Made by a program: the position numbers and the translations under genes
Shown: piece by piece, positions 11,559 to 23,200 of the stretch
Layout: every line of letters starts with the position of its first letter
Position numbering within the stretch: position 1 is the first letter of the stretch
Assembly (NCBI RefSeq): GCF_003286085.1
Contig: NW_020825289.1
Span: forward strand, 4,030,001-4,094,000
Origin: Drosophila persimilis
Lineage: Eukaryota; Arthropoda; Insecta; Diptera; Drosophilidae
Length of the DNA: 64,000 nucleotides
Reading direction: 5' to 3'
Notes under the pieces: model-generated
What the model was told of the DNA's origin: nothing
The model's database searches: none
What the model saw: only the letters and a program-made list of their open reading frames with translations

Positions 11559-12111
11559 ATATATGCTTCTGTGAGAGTTCTCTTCGCTTCCCCTCTAGGA
11601 AACAAATTTTCGAACTCTTTCCGTTAGAAAAGAAAATAAAATAAATAAAAGTAAACCAATTTTATACTAATTTTCTTGAGCGCTTGAACTTTATAGTCCT
11701 TATTCCACTCTAGAGTGTTATTTAGTTAGGCGGCTAGGCGGCTGCAAAACTGACTCGTCGCTCATGCCTTGCAAAGATAAATATTGAGTTCACCGCAAGA
11801 ATTACTTAAAACCCTAGCTTGGGTGCTCACCTACGCTGGGAGTGGAAAGAACTAAAAACGGCCTGATCTTAAGTTAACGTATGATCGATGCAATAAAATG
11901 CAACATACTTTTGGGTGGAAGGTAAAGCTTTGTTGCTATCTTATTTGAAATATGTGCTTGAAAAGCTTTCGTCGATTTGATTCTCGGTTATAAAGAATAG
12001 TAATGCGATGAGCTTTTTCAGTTACGAGCGGACCTGAAAAACGAACGAACGAACAAAGTGTACATTGTTTAACATTTCATAAAAAAAACTACAGGAATAT
12101 CTATTACAGCA
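11559..12111. other. Tsp42Ed upstream region
   Basis: Noncoding. Nothing recognisable apart from general AT-rich sequence and the presumed promoter and 5' UTR of Tsp42Ed. Confidence 0.5.
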
Positions 12112-13676
12112 ATGGATTGCGGCGGAGTTTTTGTGAAATATGTGCTATTCATATTCAATATACTGTTTGTGGTAAGAAAAAATAATGAACGTTGGCCCCC
12201 ACGAGCGGTTTTTGCAAAATCCTGCAGTTGGCTTGCCACAATATCTTATCGCACAAGTGATATGTACAAAGACAAATTAAGTCTCCAACATGAGCCTGTT
12301 TGCGTTTGCCCCACCCTGGATACCATTTCCATGCGTTATCTTATCTGCTTTTATATCGTAGGTAGTGGGTAAAAATTGGTTTAAAAATGTAGAATTCCTT
12401 AAATAAATCATCGCATGCCAATGATGAACGCAATTACGGTTAATGGGCCGAAACAGATGTCACGAAAAAAAACAGTGTACTCAACAATGATAAGGGGGGG
12501 CATGAGTAATACTCGTAAATTCGTGATCGTAGATAGCGCAAGAGCTATTCTCCACACAGATGCAAAACCCCGAGTGCATTCCCTATTGTGATGAAATATT
12601 TTTCCTGTTTCAAGAGTACAGTATCGGTCATACTTGAGTGAGTCGGCTCAGAAACGAGCATTTCGACTAAAACATACTCTTTTTCACACTTAAAAAATAA
12701 TGAAACTATATCATTCTAATTTTTGGCTCCATCCGTCGTAAAAATATTATGACTGTTGTTATACAACTAATTTTAGCCCTCGCTTGATTCATAGCTGCGG
12801 TGACTGTTTATCAACGAGTTTGACTAAGCAAAACAATTTGCACCTTTTTCATTGCAGATATGTGGCATTTTACTCATCACATTCGGTTCCATTATGGTCT
12901 CCACCATCAAAGACTTTTCGAGCATGGATGAGACTTTCACAGCCAACAGCGTGGCCATCATAATCCTGGTCCTGGGCTGCCTCATCTTCCTCGTGGCGTT
13001 CATGGGCTGCTGTGGAGCCATTCGCGAGGATGCTTGTTGTCTGACCACGGTAAGTTGAAATTTATTACATTACATTAAAACATCGAATAAATGTAACCCA
13101 TTTTACTTCCTCATCGCAGTACTCCAGTGTGATGATGGTCCTGCTGATCAGTCAGCTGGTTTTGATCATCTACGTTTGGGTGGACCATGTACAGATCCAG
13201 CAATCCCTGGAGAAAATTGTGGAGACTATTTGGCAGCAGCGCAAGACGGACAGCATTCTCCTGGACACCATGCAGCGCACCGTAAGTTGGAGCCGTGGAA
13301 AGCAAATGGAACTACTTGTATAATCCATGTTTATTTGTTTGCAGTTCAAGTGCTGCGGTCTGCATAGATTCTCCGATTACGGCGTCTCATACCCAGCTTC
13401 CTGCTGTGACTCACCCAGCAATGGTACTTGTGGTCTGACGGCGGTCATGCTGCGCCCTGGCTGCTTGGACGCGGTTGACTCGTTCTGGGATACCAACGTG
13501 AATATTATCAAATACGCCGGTCTGGGTGTCACAGCCATTGAGGTAAATTGCCCTTGTCCTACACTACACTACTTTACTAATGAGAATAAATTTATTTTTT
13601 ACAGCTCGTGGCCTTTATATTTGGTTGCTGCTTGGCAAATCAAACGCGCAACTCCGCGAGACGCCAGAACTATTAA
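12112..13676 (+). CDS. Tsp42Ed: Tetraspanin 42Ed
   Basis: Five coding exons: 12112-12171, 12858-13049, 13120-13281, 13345-13542, 13605-13676; phase 0; 227 residues. Exon 1 is MDCGGVFVKYVLFIFNILFV. TM2 ends MGCCGAIREDACC, with four juxtamembrane cysteines. The large loop has FKCCG at 139-143, PASCC, GTC and PGC, giving six cysteines, with an N-glycosylation sequon in SNGT. TM4 is followed by NQTRNSARRQNY. The exon pattern is the full ancestral one, like Ea. Intron 1 contains GATAAG/CTTATC at 12245, 12340 and 12489. AATAAA at 13723. Strongest kinship is with Ea and Ee. Symbol assigned by order (last before Ee) and moderate sequence recall. Confidence 0.9.
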
Positions 13677-13895
13677 GCTCCAAAGTATTAACTGCTAAGA
13701 CACATCTCCTATTCATGAGTTAAATAAATCGTAATACACTTGAAATACGAACGTTTTCAAGTTCATAAGAAGGCATCCTTTATTTAAAAAAAATCTTCAG
13801 CTTTGGCTTTACCGCGCAGCTTTAATGAAAGCTATCGAAAAACATATCTACAAAATGACGAGCGAGCGGCATCTTGTTTGATTTACCGATTCAGG

Positions 13896-14645
13896 TTTTT
13901 ATACCCGATACTCAAAATGAGTATTGGGGTATTTTAGATTTGTGGTAAAAGTGGATGTGTGTAACGTACAGAAGGAATCGTTTCCGACCGCATAATGTAT
14001 ATATATTCTTGATCAGCATCAATAGCCGAGTCGATTGAGCCATGTCCGTCCGTCCGTCTGTCTGTCTGTCTGTCCGTCCGTCCGTCCGTCGGGCCGTCCC
14101 CTTCAGCGCCTAGTGCTCAAAGACTATAAGAGCTAGAGCAACGATGTTTTGGATCCAGACTTCTGTGATATGTCACTGCTACAAAAATATTTCAAAACTC
14201 TGGGGCATCCAGAAATCTCAGAGACTATTAAGGCTAGAGTAACCAAATTTGGTATCCGCACTTCTGTTAGATCTCACTATTAAACGTATATCTCAGAATT
14301 TCGCCCCGCCCCCACAAAGGACGAAAATCTGTTGCATCCACAATATTGCACATTCGAGAAAACTAAAAACGCAGAATCATAGATAATGACCATATCTATC
14401 AGATTGCTGAATCTCGATCAGATCAGAACATTTTTATAGCCAAAAGGAACAAATCAATTTGCAGTGGCTTCGCAGCGCCCGACGTCACGCTCAGACTGAT
14501 TTTCTGTCTCTCTCGCACGCACTCTTTGTCGCGTCGTTTAATATTAGCGGCGTCTGCCGGAGGAGAGCCATACTGACTTAGTATCGGGTATAACTGTAGA
14601 GTTGCGGTGTACGCAGCAACTCACAACGTTCCCCCTCGTTTTTTT
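13896..14645 (+). mobile_element. DINE-1/INE-1-like element
   Basis: Starts with tttttatacccgatactcaa and contains the diagnostic interior with cttgatcagcatcaatagcc followed by a tccg/tctg tetranucleotide block (about 14045-14095). It ends with agagttgcgg...cgcagcaactc and acaacgttccccctcg. This interior closely resembles the INE-1/DINE-1 core I know from Drosophila. Noncoding, nonautonomous. Confidence 0.8.
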
Positions 14646-15279
14646 TATTTTCGCTCACAAATCGTACTTACATACGTGTATCATTTATTGAATACACTTT
14701 TATGGAATACATACACTTTCAAACAATTTCAATTTGGCGCGCACCAATAACACCGATAACAGAACTTGAATCGGGTAATAAGCCCTGCACACTGAGAATG
14801 AAAGAAACTCTGATATGTACTCGTTTCTCTTTTTAAAGGTATTCTATTGTATACCTAGTAAGTTATAAACCATGGTTAAAGTTAAGTTGAATTCATATAT
14901 ACATATATATATAGTGTATACCGATATATATTCAACAAAAAACGTAAACCACAGGATGACCATTTACGGTTATTATTATGTATACATTATATACTTTTCT
15001 GTATATATTGACGTCGAAATTGAGTTGTATTTCGTTATATAAAATCAATTTACTTTTAAAAGGTATACATGAGGTATACAAAACTATACGCAAGTTTTTT
15101 AAAAGCAATATCGAAATAGGGTACACAAATGTCCATAACACCGTTTGATAAGCAGTAAGTGTTCAAATAACGTACCATTTTATACAAACCTACATACGTT
15201 GCATTTCTTTCCCGCTTACCTTTTTCTGATTTGACTTTATTTACTGAGCTACTGAATCCGAAGAGGAAGAAAAATAAAA
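14646..15279. other. AT-rich intergenic stretch
   Basis: No gene seen. It contains tata/atac-rich simple sequence around 14895-15015. Confidence 0.5.
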
Positions 15280-15662
15280 AAAACCTCGTACAGCACGCCG
15301 CCAACCGAGAAGCTGCCGCCAAAGTTGCAGAGCGCGAACCAGGCGCTGGGCCAAGCTGGCGGCAAGAAGACGGGCGAGGTGTTCTCCAATCCCTGGAGCA
15401 GCACGGCAATGGTCAACAACGACACACATTTGCAGCTAAAGAATGGATGCAAGATATGCTGGAACTTCAGGAAAGGACGATGTCGTTTTGGCACAAGCTG
15501 CCAATACGCCCATGACTTTGATTTGGACTGCAAGCAGTCCAGGTGGTGAAAGATACTGGAAATACCAACACGCGCAAACATCCCGGCCTGGGTGATGGCT
15601 TGGAGGAAGGCAAACGGGTAATGAAGTCGTACCAGAAGCAACACCCGTCTGGCCGCCGTTAA
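15280..15662 (+). pseudogene. CCCH zinc-finger gene fragment, frameshifted
   Basis: From about 15280 one frame reads STPPTEKLPPKLQSANQALG, then NPWSSTAMVNN, then the zinc finger CWNFRKGRCRFGTSCQYAHD, a C-x7-C-x5-C-x3-H pattern typical of RNA-binding CCCH fingers. That frame hits TGA at 15547. A neighbouring frame (from about 15540) continues with coding-like sequence VVKDTGNTNTRKHPGLGDGL and ends KQHPSGRR at TAA 15660. One indel near 15530-15545 therefore breaks it. There is no start codon, and the upstream sequence is closed by a stop in an A-rich stretch. It looks like a retroposed or captured 3' portion of a gene elsewhere. The parent gene is not identified. Confidence 0.65.
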
Positions 15663-15884
15663 ACCAGTCCTGCATCTGTGATCTGTAGCAAGCAATTGTC
15701 TCCCGCAGGACCATAGGTGTTCGTCATTATATTTACCATTCGGCGGCCGTCGTCTTCGCAGCTGTCGCCGCAGTTTGTACTCTCCGGTAGCTCCAGCGAC
15801 AATCTCAGCGTACACACTTAACTCCAATAGGAGCCTAGCATTATTCGGCTGCCGCGTAGACCCATCATTGTTGCCATCCTCTAA

Positions 15885-15975
15885 GCCGTCATCGTCACAA
15901 TTATCTTATAGTAGAACAAGCGTATTATGAGCCGTCATCGTCACAATTATCTTATAGTAGAACAAGCGTATTATA
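15885..15975. repeat. Direct duplication, 46-bp period
   Basis: A unit starting gccgtcatcgtcacaattat is present at 15885-15930 and again at 15931-15975, essentially identical over 44 bases. The lack of divergence implies a recent slippage or repair event. Confidence 0.9.
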
Positions 15976-15989
15976 TAGAGTTATGTAAA

Positions 15990-16330
15990 TAAATCGTCCT
16001 CTAAACCAAAATGTACCTGAATCCTGAGAGAACGATGTGTTGCCGATGACAAAAGCCACGCCCCTCACAGCTAACTTCCTCACCCTGCATGCAATCTTTC
16101 AGGAGGGAATCCCTCGTTCTTCGCTTTTCCATGCCTCGGTGGTCCACAAAGCAAGCGGCCAGGGAGTCGACCACAACGACTTTTGTTTTTAGTGCAGCCT
16201 GGACATCGTCAGTCATTTGCTGATCGAAGGCTTTAAGTACTTCAATGAGCTTGTCTGATGTAAGGACCTCTACCACCTGAATGTTCCCCTTGTGCAGTTT
16301 CTGGTCCTCAGCAGCGTGGAAGTCTCGCAA
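15990..16330 (-). pseudogene. RAD51-paralogue-like fragment, frameshifted
   Basis: On the minus strand, 16330 to about 16080 reads IQVVEVLTSDKLIEVLKAFD, then TKVVVVDSLAACFVDHRGME and RRTRDSLLKD. KVVVVDSLAA fits a Walker B strand of RecA/RAD51-family ATPases. The frame then turns non-family-like, while an adjacent frame gives LAVRGVAFVIGNTSFSQDSG, as expected for the next beta strand in RAD51 paralogues. An indel at about 16075-16095 is therefore likely. The N-terminal half with Walker A is absent, because the fragment abuts the DINE-1-like element at 16342. Called a pseudogene. Which paralogue it came from is not determined. Confidence 0.55.
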
Positions 16331-16341
16331 AGTCGATATTG

Positions 16342-17472
16342 TTTTTTATACCCGATACTCAAAATGAGTATTGGGGTATATTAGATTTGTGGTAAAAGTG
16401 GATGTGTGTAACGTCCAGAAGGAATCGTTTCCGACCCCATAAAGTATATATATTCTTGATCAGCATCAATAGCCGAGTCGATTGAGCCCTGTCTGTCTGT
16501 CCGTCCGTCCGTCTGTCCGTCTGTCCGTCTGTCCGTCTGTCCGTCCCCTTCAGCGCCTAATGCTCAAAGACTATAAGAGCTAGAGCAACGATGTTTTGGA
16601 TCCAGACTTCTGTGATATGTCACTGCTACAAAAATATTTCAAAACTTTGCCCCGCCCACTTCCGCCCCCACAAAGGGCGAAAATCTGTGGCATCCACAAT
16701 TTTAAAGATACGAGAAAACCAAAAACGCAGAATCGTAGAGAATGACCATATCTTTTAGACTGCGGAATCTGAATTGGATCGTATTATTATTATAGCCAGC
16801 ATCAAGAAAACAATTTCATTTTTTCTCGCCCTGTCTCTCTCTAACACACACGTAGCATAGGCGGCTTTGCTTAGAGTAAAACATTAGCGCCTAGATCTCA
16901 GAGACTATAAAAGCTAGTGCAACCAAATTTGGTATCCACACTCCTAATATATCGGACCGAGACGAGTTTGTTTCAAAATTTCGCCACACCCCCTTCCGCC
17001 CCCGCAAAGGATGCAAATCTGGGGATATTCACAAATCTCAGAGACTATTAAAGCTAGAGTAACCAAATTTAGTATCCGCACTCCTGTTAGATCTCACTAT
17101 AAAACGTATATCTCAAAATTTCGCCGCACCCCCTTCCGCCCCCACAAAGGACGAAAATCTGTTGCATCCACAATATTGCAGATTTGAGAAAACTAAAAAC
17201 GCAGAATCATAGATAATGACCATATCTATCAGATTACTGAATCTGGATCAGATCAGATCATTTTTATAGCCAAAAGGAACAAATCAATTTGCAGTGGCTA
17301 CGCAGCGCCCGACGTCACGCTCAGACTGATTTTCTGTCTCTCTCGCACGCACTCTTTGTCGTGTCGTTTAATATTAGACGCCGCCTGCTGGAGGAGAGCC
17401 ATACTGACTTAGTATCGGGTATAACCGTAGAGTTGCGGTCTCCGAAGCAACTCACAACGTTCCCCCTCGTTT
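16342..17472 (+). mobile_element. DINE-1/INE-1-like element, longest copy
   Basis: About 1.1 kb, with the same left end (ttttttatacccgatactca), the core cttgatcagcatcaatagcc, a tccg/tctg block at about 16490-16545, two internal diverged repeats containing agactat(t/a)aaagctag, and the right-end hairpin plus acaacgttccccctcg. It includes a CT-rich stretch, tctgtctctctcgcacgcac, near 17333, also present in the other two copies. No open frame of note. Confidence 0.8.
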
Positions 17473-20275
17473 GTTAGTAAATTCAACTGATATTCGGATA
17501 ATACTTTTTTGCCCGTCGGAGTTTGCAAAATCTTCTTCTTCAGATCCATTCCGTGTTGTTTTGACCCGATTTTTCGACCATCCCGAACTTGATGGATGGT
17601 GGATGGTCGTCAGTGTGAATAGCATATAAGGACCTCTTTCACCCGGTTTACAACAATGAGACTCGTTCCATACATTAAAATTATGTACTTAAATTACTGT
17701 ACTTGGATATTGACTTAGGGTGAATATGCCCAATTATTGGGGAATATTAACACGACACATCCGGACATTCTGTCGAGGAATCTGCTATTCAGCATGTTGG
17801 TCACTTTAACTACTATTCAAATTGGTACTGATAAGTTAGTTTAAATATGGATATAAACATATTTTTTTTTTAAATATACCGCCAAACTACGAACCGGCCA
17901 ATGAAAATCGTCAAAAAATTAATGCAAAACATGATGGAAAGGAAAACAACAAACAACAAACAAATTTAATCTCTGTTTTAAGGCTATTTCATTGTGTTCT
18001 TACCGAGACCATTGCTCAATCCATACAATTGCGGGCCACATTAACTTGTAAACCGTTTTTTAGCCAAAATACAATACTTGCAAGCAATTTAAAGTTGTTA
18101 AAAATGTAGAAAATGTATTCATCGATGGGATAAAGCTAAGTCGGCAAAGCTGAAAACTCTATATAGCTTGAAATATTCAACGGGAGATAATTTTGGCAAT
18201 ACCCGGTTCACAACAAATTTCACCCAGGGGGAAATGGATGTTATAGAACTGAGAAAATATTTGTCATCCCAGGCTCTAATTAATACAGAAACTAGTCAGT
18301 CTCTGTTTTAAACGATATTTTGCAATTATTCTTCTTCTTATAGACAGCAAAAACTGGTACTGGGATCAGAATTTATTTACAAACACCTAATCAAATGCAT
18401 GAATAGACCAAAAAATACAATCTAACACAAGGCCTTTATTAATTACATTTGAAAGCAGCTTGGAAAACAGTATCTTAATATAATAGTAACGAAATAGGGT
18501 GCCCGAAATGCCCATACCCTGGTCGACAACAAATGAGTCTGCGTACTTAAAAGTAGTTAATCCTGTTCAAAATTGATTCATCAATCATATAAAATTATCT
18601 GGGCAAACATGAGAGATCTATATAGCTGGGAATATTCGTCGGAAGATAATAAACGTGCAAGTGGTTAAAATAAGCTAGTTAAGTAGAAAATTTATTCATT
18701 AATCGGATAAAATTATGTGGGCAGAACTAAGGGTTTTAGTTAGGCAGCATTATTCAACGGAAGAAAGAAATTGAGCAATTAGAACGATTTTTCTCTTACG
18801 TTTCATTTGTTTGACCATTTTCGCTAAAACCAATTTTTACGCAAAATGCAATAAAAGCAAGTGGTTAAAATAAGCCAGCTAAGTAGAAAATTGATTCATT
18901 AATCGGATCAAATTGGGTGGGCATGACTAAATGTTTTGTCTAGCTAGTAATATTCTACGGAACATCAAAATTGAGCAATATGCTTTCCAATATTCGACGG
19001 AGAACGATTAACCCATTGCAAGCCAAGGGGGTATTTCAATTTTCCACCGAAAATAATGAATATTTAATAATGTTAACGTAGTTGAGGTGAAAGTTAAGGT
19101 GGTTATTTTTAAGTCCAGATGAAAGATGGCATGAATCTAAAAGAACAATTAACAATCGTTAATACATTCCGCTATTTACCTCAAGTAGTTGAACTTTTTA
19201 AGTAGAGGGGGCTTATGTGGGCTAAGTTCGTCTTATCGATAAATCCGCGGTCCCACTGTTTCTGCATTGTCGAATTTCCCGTTGAACGTGTCGGTTACGC
19301 GCTGGTTCGAACGAAATTTTTTAAAACAAAAGGTAACAGAAGGCGTGCGCTATTTTGAATAGAAAAGTGGTTTTGTGTTTATGGTTTATAGAATTAGGAG
19401 AACAGAACTGCACAGAGTTTTCCCTGTTGTCTTGACAGCTGCTCGAAACTCCAGCCAAGAAATAGATGCTGGGCCCCGACGCCGCTGAAAGTGGTTGTTG
19501 ATGGAGTATGTGTGTGTTTGTGTGCGGGGAGGGAGAAGAAAGATGTGCCGAGACGTAGTATGCGCAGCGGAAAGTGCGGCGAGGCGTGGCGGGGCAAGGG
19601 GAAAACTTGTGTGTGAAAAGCGGAAGAAAATTGTATGAAATTAAAACAACAATACGGCGGCATTGTGGCTCTTGTTTTCTGATGATGCAGAGTGCACTGA
19701 ACTTTTTTCCTCTCGTTTTCCTCTTTTAATTCTCTAGCACCATTGACGCCTGCCATTGTCGTTCTTCTTCTCCTCCTCATACTTGTTGTTGAAAAAGTTG
19801 CACGCTGTATTATTTTCTTTTGTTGGCCTCGCAACTCGTTCGGAAGGACGTAGGAAAAGAAAAGAATGATAATGACGTTGCAGACAATGGATGCTTCGAG
19901 AGCTGAGAGCTCCTTATCTGCGAGGAAATGCGACCTTTGTAGTATATTCTGATTCAAGCCCTCGTTACAAAAAAAGTAAGGTCGGAAAAGTCGTGAATGT
20001 AGCACCAGCCGCAGTAAAGTAAATACTTGGTTCCGGGGAATTAAACCACAATAAAAGTTTTTTAATTTCACAATTAAAATGTATGTACATACATACATAT
20101 GTACATATGTACATTAAAGCGAACATTTGTTGGCATTCATTTACAGTTGAATAAACAACGAATATTAGGAATTATTTTATATATCCGTAGAGTAATTTGA
20201 TAATTGACATAACATGAGCATTGTTTAAACGAAATTGATTCCAATTGCAGGTGATTCAGAAAAACTCCCATCAAA
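17473..20275. other. Intergenic region before Tsp42Ee
   Basis: No convincing gene. 18066-18965 holds a diverged repeat array, described separately. A 234-codon minus-strand frame at 19394-20098 is low in complexity, rich in codons from simple sequence and without family motifs, so I treat it as chance. The segment just before 20276 includes an acceptor-like ccaattgcag at 20241-20250, suggesting an upstream noncoding first exon of Tsp42Ee. Confidence 0.5.
18066..18965. repeat. Diverged repeat array, about four copies
   Basis: Related blocks of about 100-125 bases start near 18066, 18549, 18652 and 18843. The last two share caagtggttaaaataagc and aagtagaaaatt, then gattcattaatcggat or a close variant. 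All four end with a variant of aatattc(a/g/t)acgg. Spacing is irregular, so this is not a simple satellite. No coding potential. Origin unknown: perhaps an old tandem duplication or a decayed element. Confidence 0.55.
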
Positions 20276-23200
20276 ATGGACTGTGGAACATCTCTGGCCA
20301 AATACATACTCTTCATATTCAATACCATTGTGTCGGTGAGTACTATTGCCAAAGCGAACATAAACCGAAAACCGAAACCCCGAAACGAAAACGAAACCGG
20401 TACAAACAAGCTCGAAAGCCATTCCATAAGGTGGGAGACAAACTGTTACCTAAACGCTGTCTGTTGAAATACGAACAAATAAAAAATTGGTGAAATTTAT
20501 TCAATATTATGGCATACATATGAAATATGCATTTAAAAAAAGCGTATTTCCAGCGTTACGCCTTAGGGCAGACAGACGGCGCCCCTGAACCCCTTCTGGG
20601 AAATTTCAACGGAGAGAACGCTTTGAGCTCCTCGTGACTGTGTTGTTTGTCTTGCTATTGAAGTTTGATGACATCATCCATCGCCTTCCGTTCAGCTTCC
20701 AACGCCGCCACAAAAACTGGAATTCAGCATTTATCTCCTCTATACTCATGCTATGCTTAGTGGAGGGGGAGCACTGTGATTCCGGGAGCGGTGATAGGAG
20801 TCCCCTTTCATTTGTTTGTTTTCCTGCCCGTGGACGCTCTGCTTATTTTCTGGCATAATAATCTCAGAGTCTGCAGATTCCTGTAATTCAAGCTCATTTT
20901 TTGATTGGCGTCACAAAAAGCACATTGCTCCGATCGGATCTCTCTCTGATGTCATGGAAAAGGGATGATTCAAATAAAACGATTCACTCCCGCATTCGTA
21001 CGTCCCCCTGTTATTGTCGACCTTCTGGATCTTCGGCCTTAAGCGAAATGTGCTGTAAATAATAATTCAAGCAAATCTTATTAAACTCATCGTAAAGCCA
21101 ACAAAATTTGTGAATATTTAGTATTCGTTGTGGGATCGCAAATTAACGCCGCGTGAATCACAAAAAGTAAAAAGTGTACTCTGAAAAACCGAAGCGAAAC
21201 TTAAAAATATATACGAGTATATACAAGTATATGTATGTATATGTATACAAGAGAGCAAATAAGACAGAAACTCATCACAAAAGGAAAACGAAAAAGGAGA
21301 AACGAGAAACGACAAACACAAAAAAACTTGTTGCTCTAGAGAAACGAGATAAAACAACAAGAAAAAGACAAGAACAATCAACTGGTTGTTGTCGGCGCAG
21401 CAGTTTTTTTGTTTCCATACTCTACATTTACACGTGCAAGAAACTCCGGGGACACGATGCACTCGCAGTGCATGGCTGTGTGCAGATACATACATACTTA
21501 TTTAACTGCGTTATCCGAGTACATAACACACCTGACAGACAGCCATACCAAATAATTAGCGAGCCAAGCCAAGCCGCCTGTTGGAGAGCCGGCCCCGTAG
21601 CGACAACAAAACCCACACCAACAATGACCCCGCAACGCTTGAGGGGACAGCAACAACCATAGCAACAACCACTATATCAACAAAAGCTAATACATTTTGC
21701 AACAAAAGCATGAAAAATGACTTACGCACCCCGAAGTGAACATACCCTAGTAGTTGAGGGACTGGAATATCCATTGAAATTTTATCCAAGTCTTTGGGGG
21801 CTAGTTTTTTGTTTACATCAATATTCTGTTCGCCCATAGAGCCTTTAAATACCATTGTTATATTTTTCGAGTATCTTCTTGCTGTTACAAACAACTGACG
21901 AAAATTACAAATACCCTCTGCGCATATAAGGGGGAAAATCCAAGTTCAAAACATGGCTATGACTGTGTCTGTGGCTATGTGTATTTACCCCCATGGATTC
22001 AAGTTTCGTAGTCTCCGCACGTCTGTGGATCGAATCGAGTCCGAGTTAGAACCTAGCGACAATTGCAGCCGTGGCTAATGACAAATCTGAACTGTGTCTG
22101 GCGGCCATTAAGTGCAACAGCGCCGAGTTCTCGGTAATTTTTTCAGCTGGGAAAACTCAACTTCCTGAGCATCTAAATAAATAATTTATGTACACATTTG
22201 CTGAGCAAAACCAAGAGTAAGCCACCCCCCTTTCAGTGAGGGAAAAGGGTGTCTGCTTGTTGAGCTTTCACAGTATGTATGTACATACATATGTATATGC
22301 TTATCAGATCCCAATTGCATGTCTCGGGTAATTTAGCTGTTAATTGTCATCTTTCAATTACACGTTCTAGACACGCATATGTGTGTCCTGTTGCATAATG
22401 CGTAACTCTTCTCTCAGTCTCACACTCTCTATCTCTATCTCTATCTGTGTATCCCCCCATATCCGTCTCTTCGCTGTTCGCTGCGATGGACACAGAAGAT
22501 ACAATTTGGCGCCAAACAACGCAATTCAGAGTTTGTTCTGGGTGTGGTCCCCCTCCAATCCCCATTAAAATATATGTATATATACATATGTATATCCATC
22601 TCTTTATTGCAGAAAGAAAAGTATTTTATTTTGGAGGGTTGTTTTCTGCTCTTTTCGGGGGCGCACCACTCTCCACTAATGATCTCAGACCCTTGTTGGA
22701 GTACTCGGTATTTGGCGAAAATAATTTGCATTCCATTTTCATTTCCGTCTGACGTCATTGAAGCTGCCTGCTGCTGACAGCTTTCTGTGGAATGTGGCAC
22801 ACATTGTCTCTGTCTCGGCCATTTTGATATGAATTGTGTAATGTCCTCGTTAGCGAAAAACGGGGCTAAGTAAAAGTTGGAGAGGAAAAGCTGGCTTCCC
22901 AAACGGGATCCAAGTCGGCGAACTCTTTTCATTTCTTTTGTAGTACCCGAGTATTACCTACTTGTTTGCACTATACGAGTATTTCTGTTGATTAGTGTAG
23001 CAAAGTGGGACAATTAGCAGAGCGACCAACACTCACTTTGTTTAAATATTACAATGCGATTTTTGGGTCAATTTTGAGATGAAATCATTCATAGCCAGCC
23101 GCCGCCGCGGCCGCCCACAGAGATATTCCGATCTCTGTTCGAGTTCTCGAGTTCTAAACGAGTGGAAATTGGAATTGAGGTATGCCCACTCACTGACCGC

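Noticed and set aside
14041..14100. tccg/tctg tetranucleotide block as a stand-alone satellite or CRISPR-like array
   Set aside because: It is an internal feature of the DINE-like element and recurs at the same relative position in the copy at 16342; CRISPR is not expected in an insect.
15249..15827. 192-codon minus-strand frame over the zinc-finger fragment
   Set aside because: The plus strand carries a clear CCCH finger; the antisense frame has no recognisable domain.
19394..20098. 234-codon open frame on the minus strand upstream of Tsp42Ee
   Set aside because: Composition is driven by simple sequence (Thr/His/Arg runs), there is no hydrophobic or family motif, and it lies in the expected Tsp42Ee promoter/5' UTR zone. 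Length alone is not enough.
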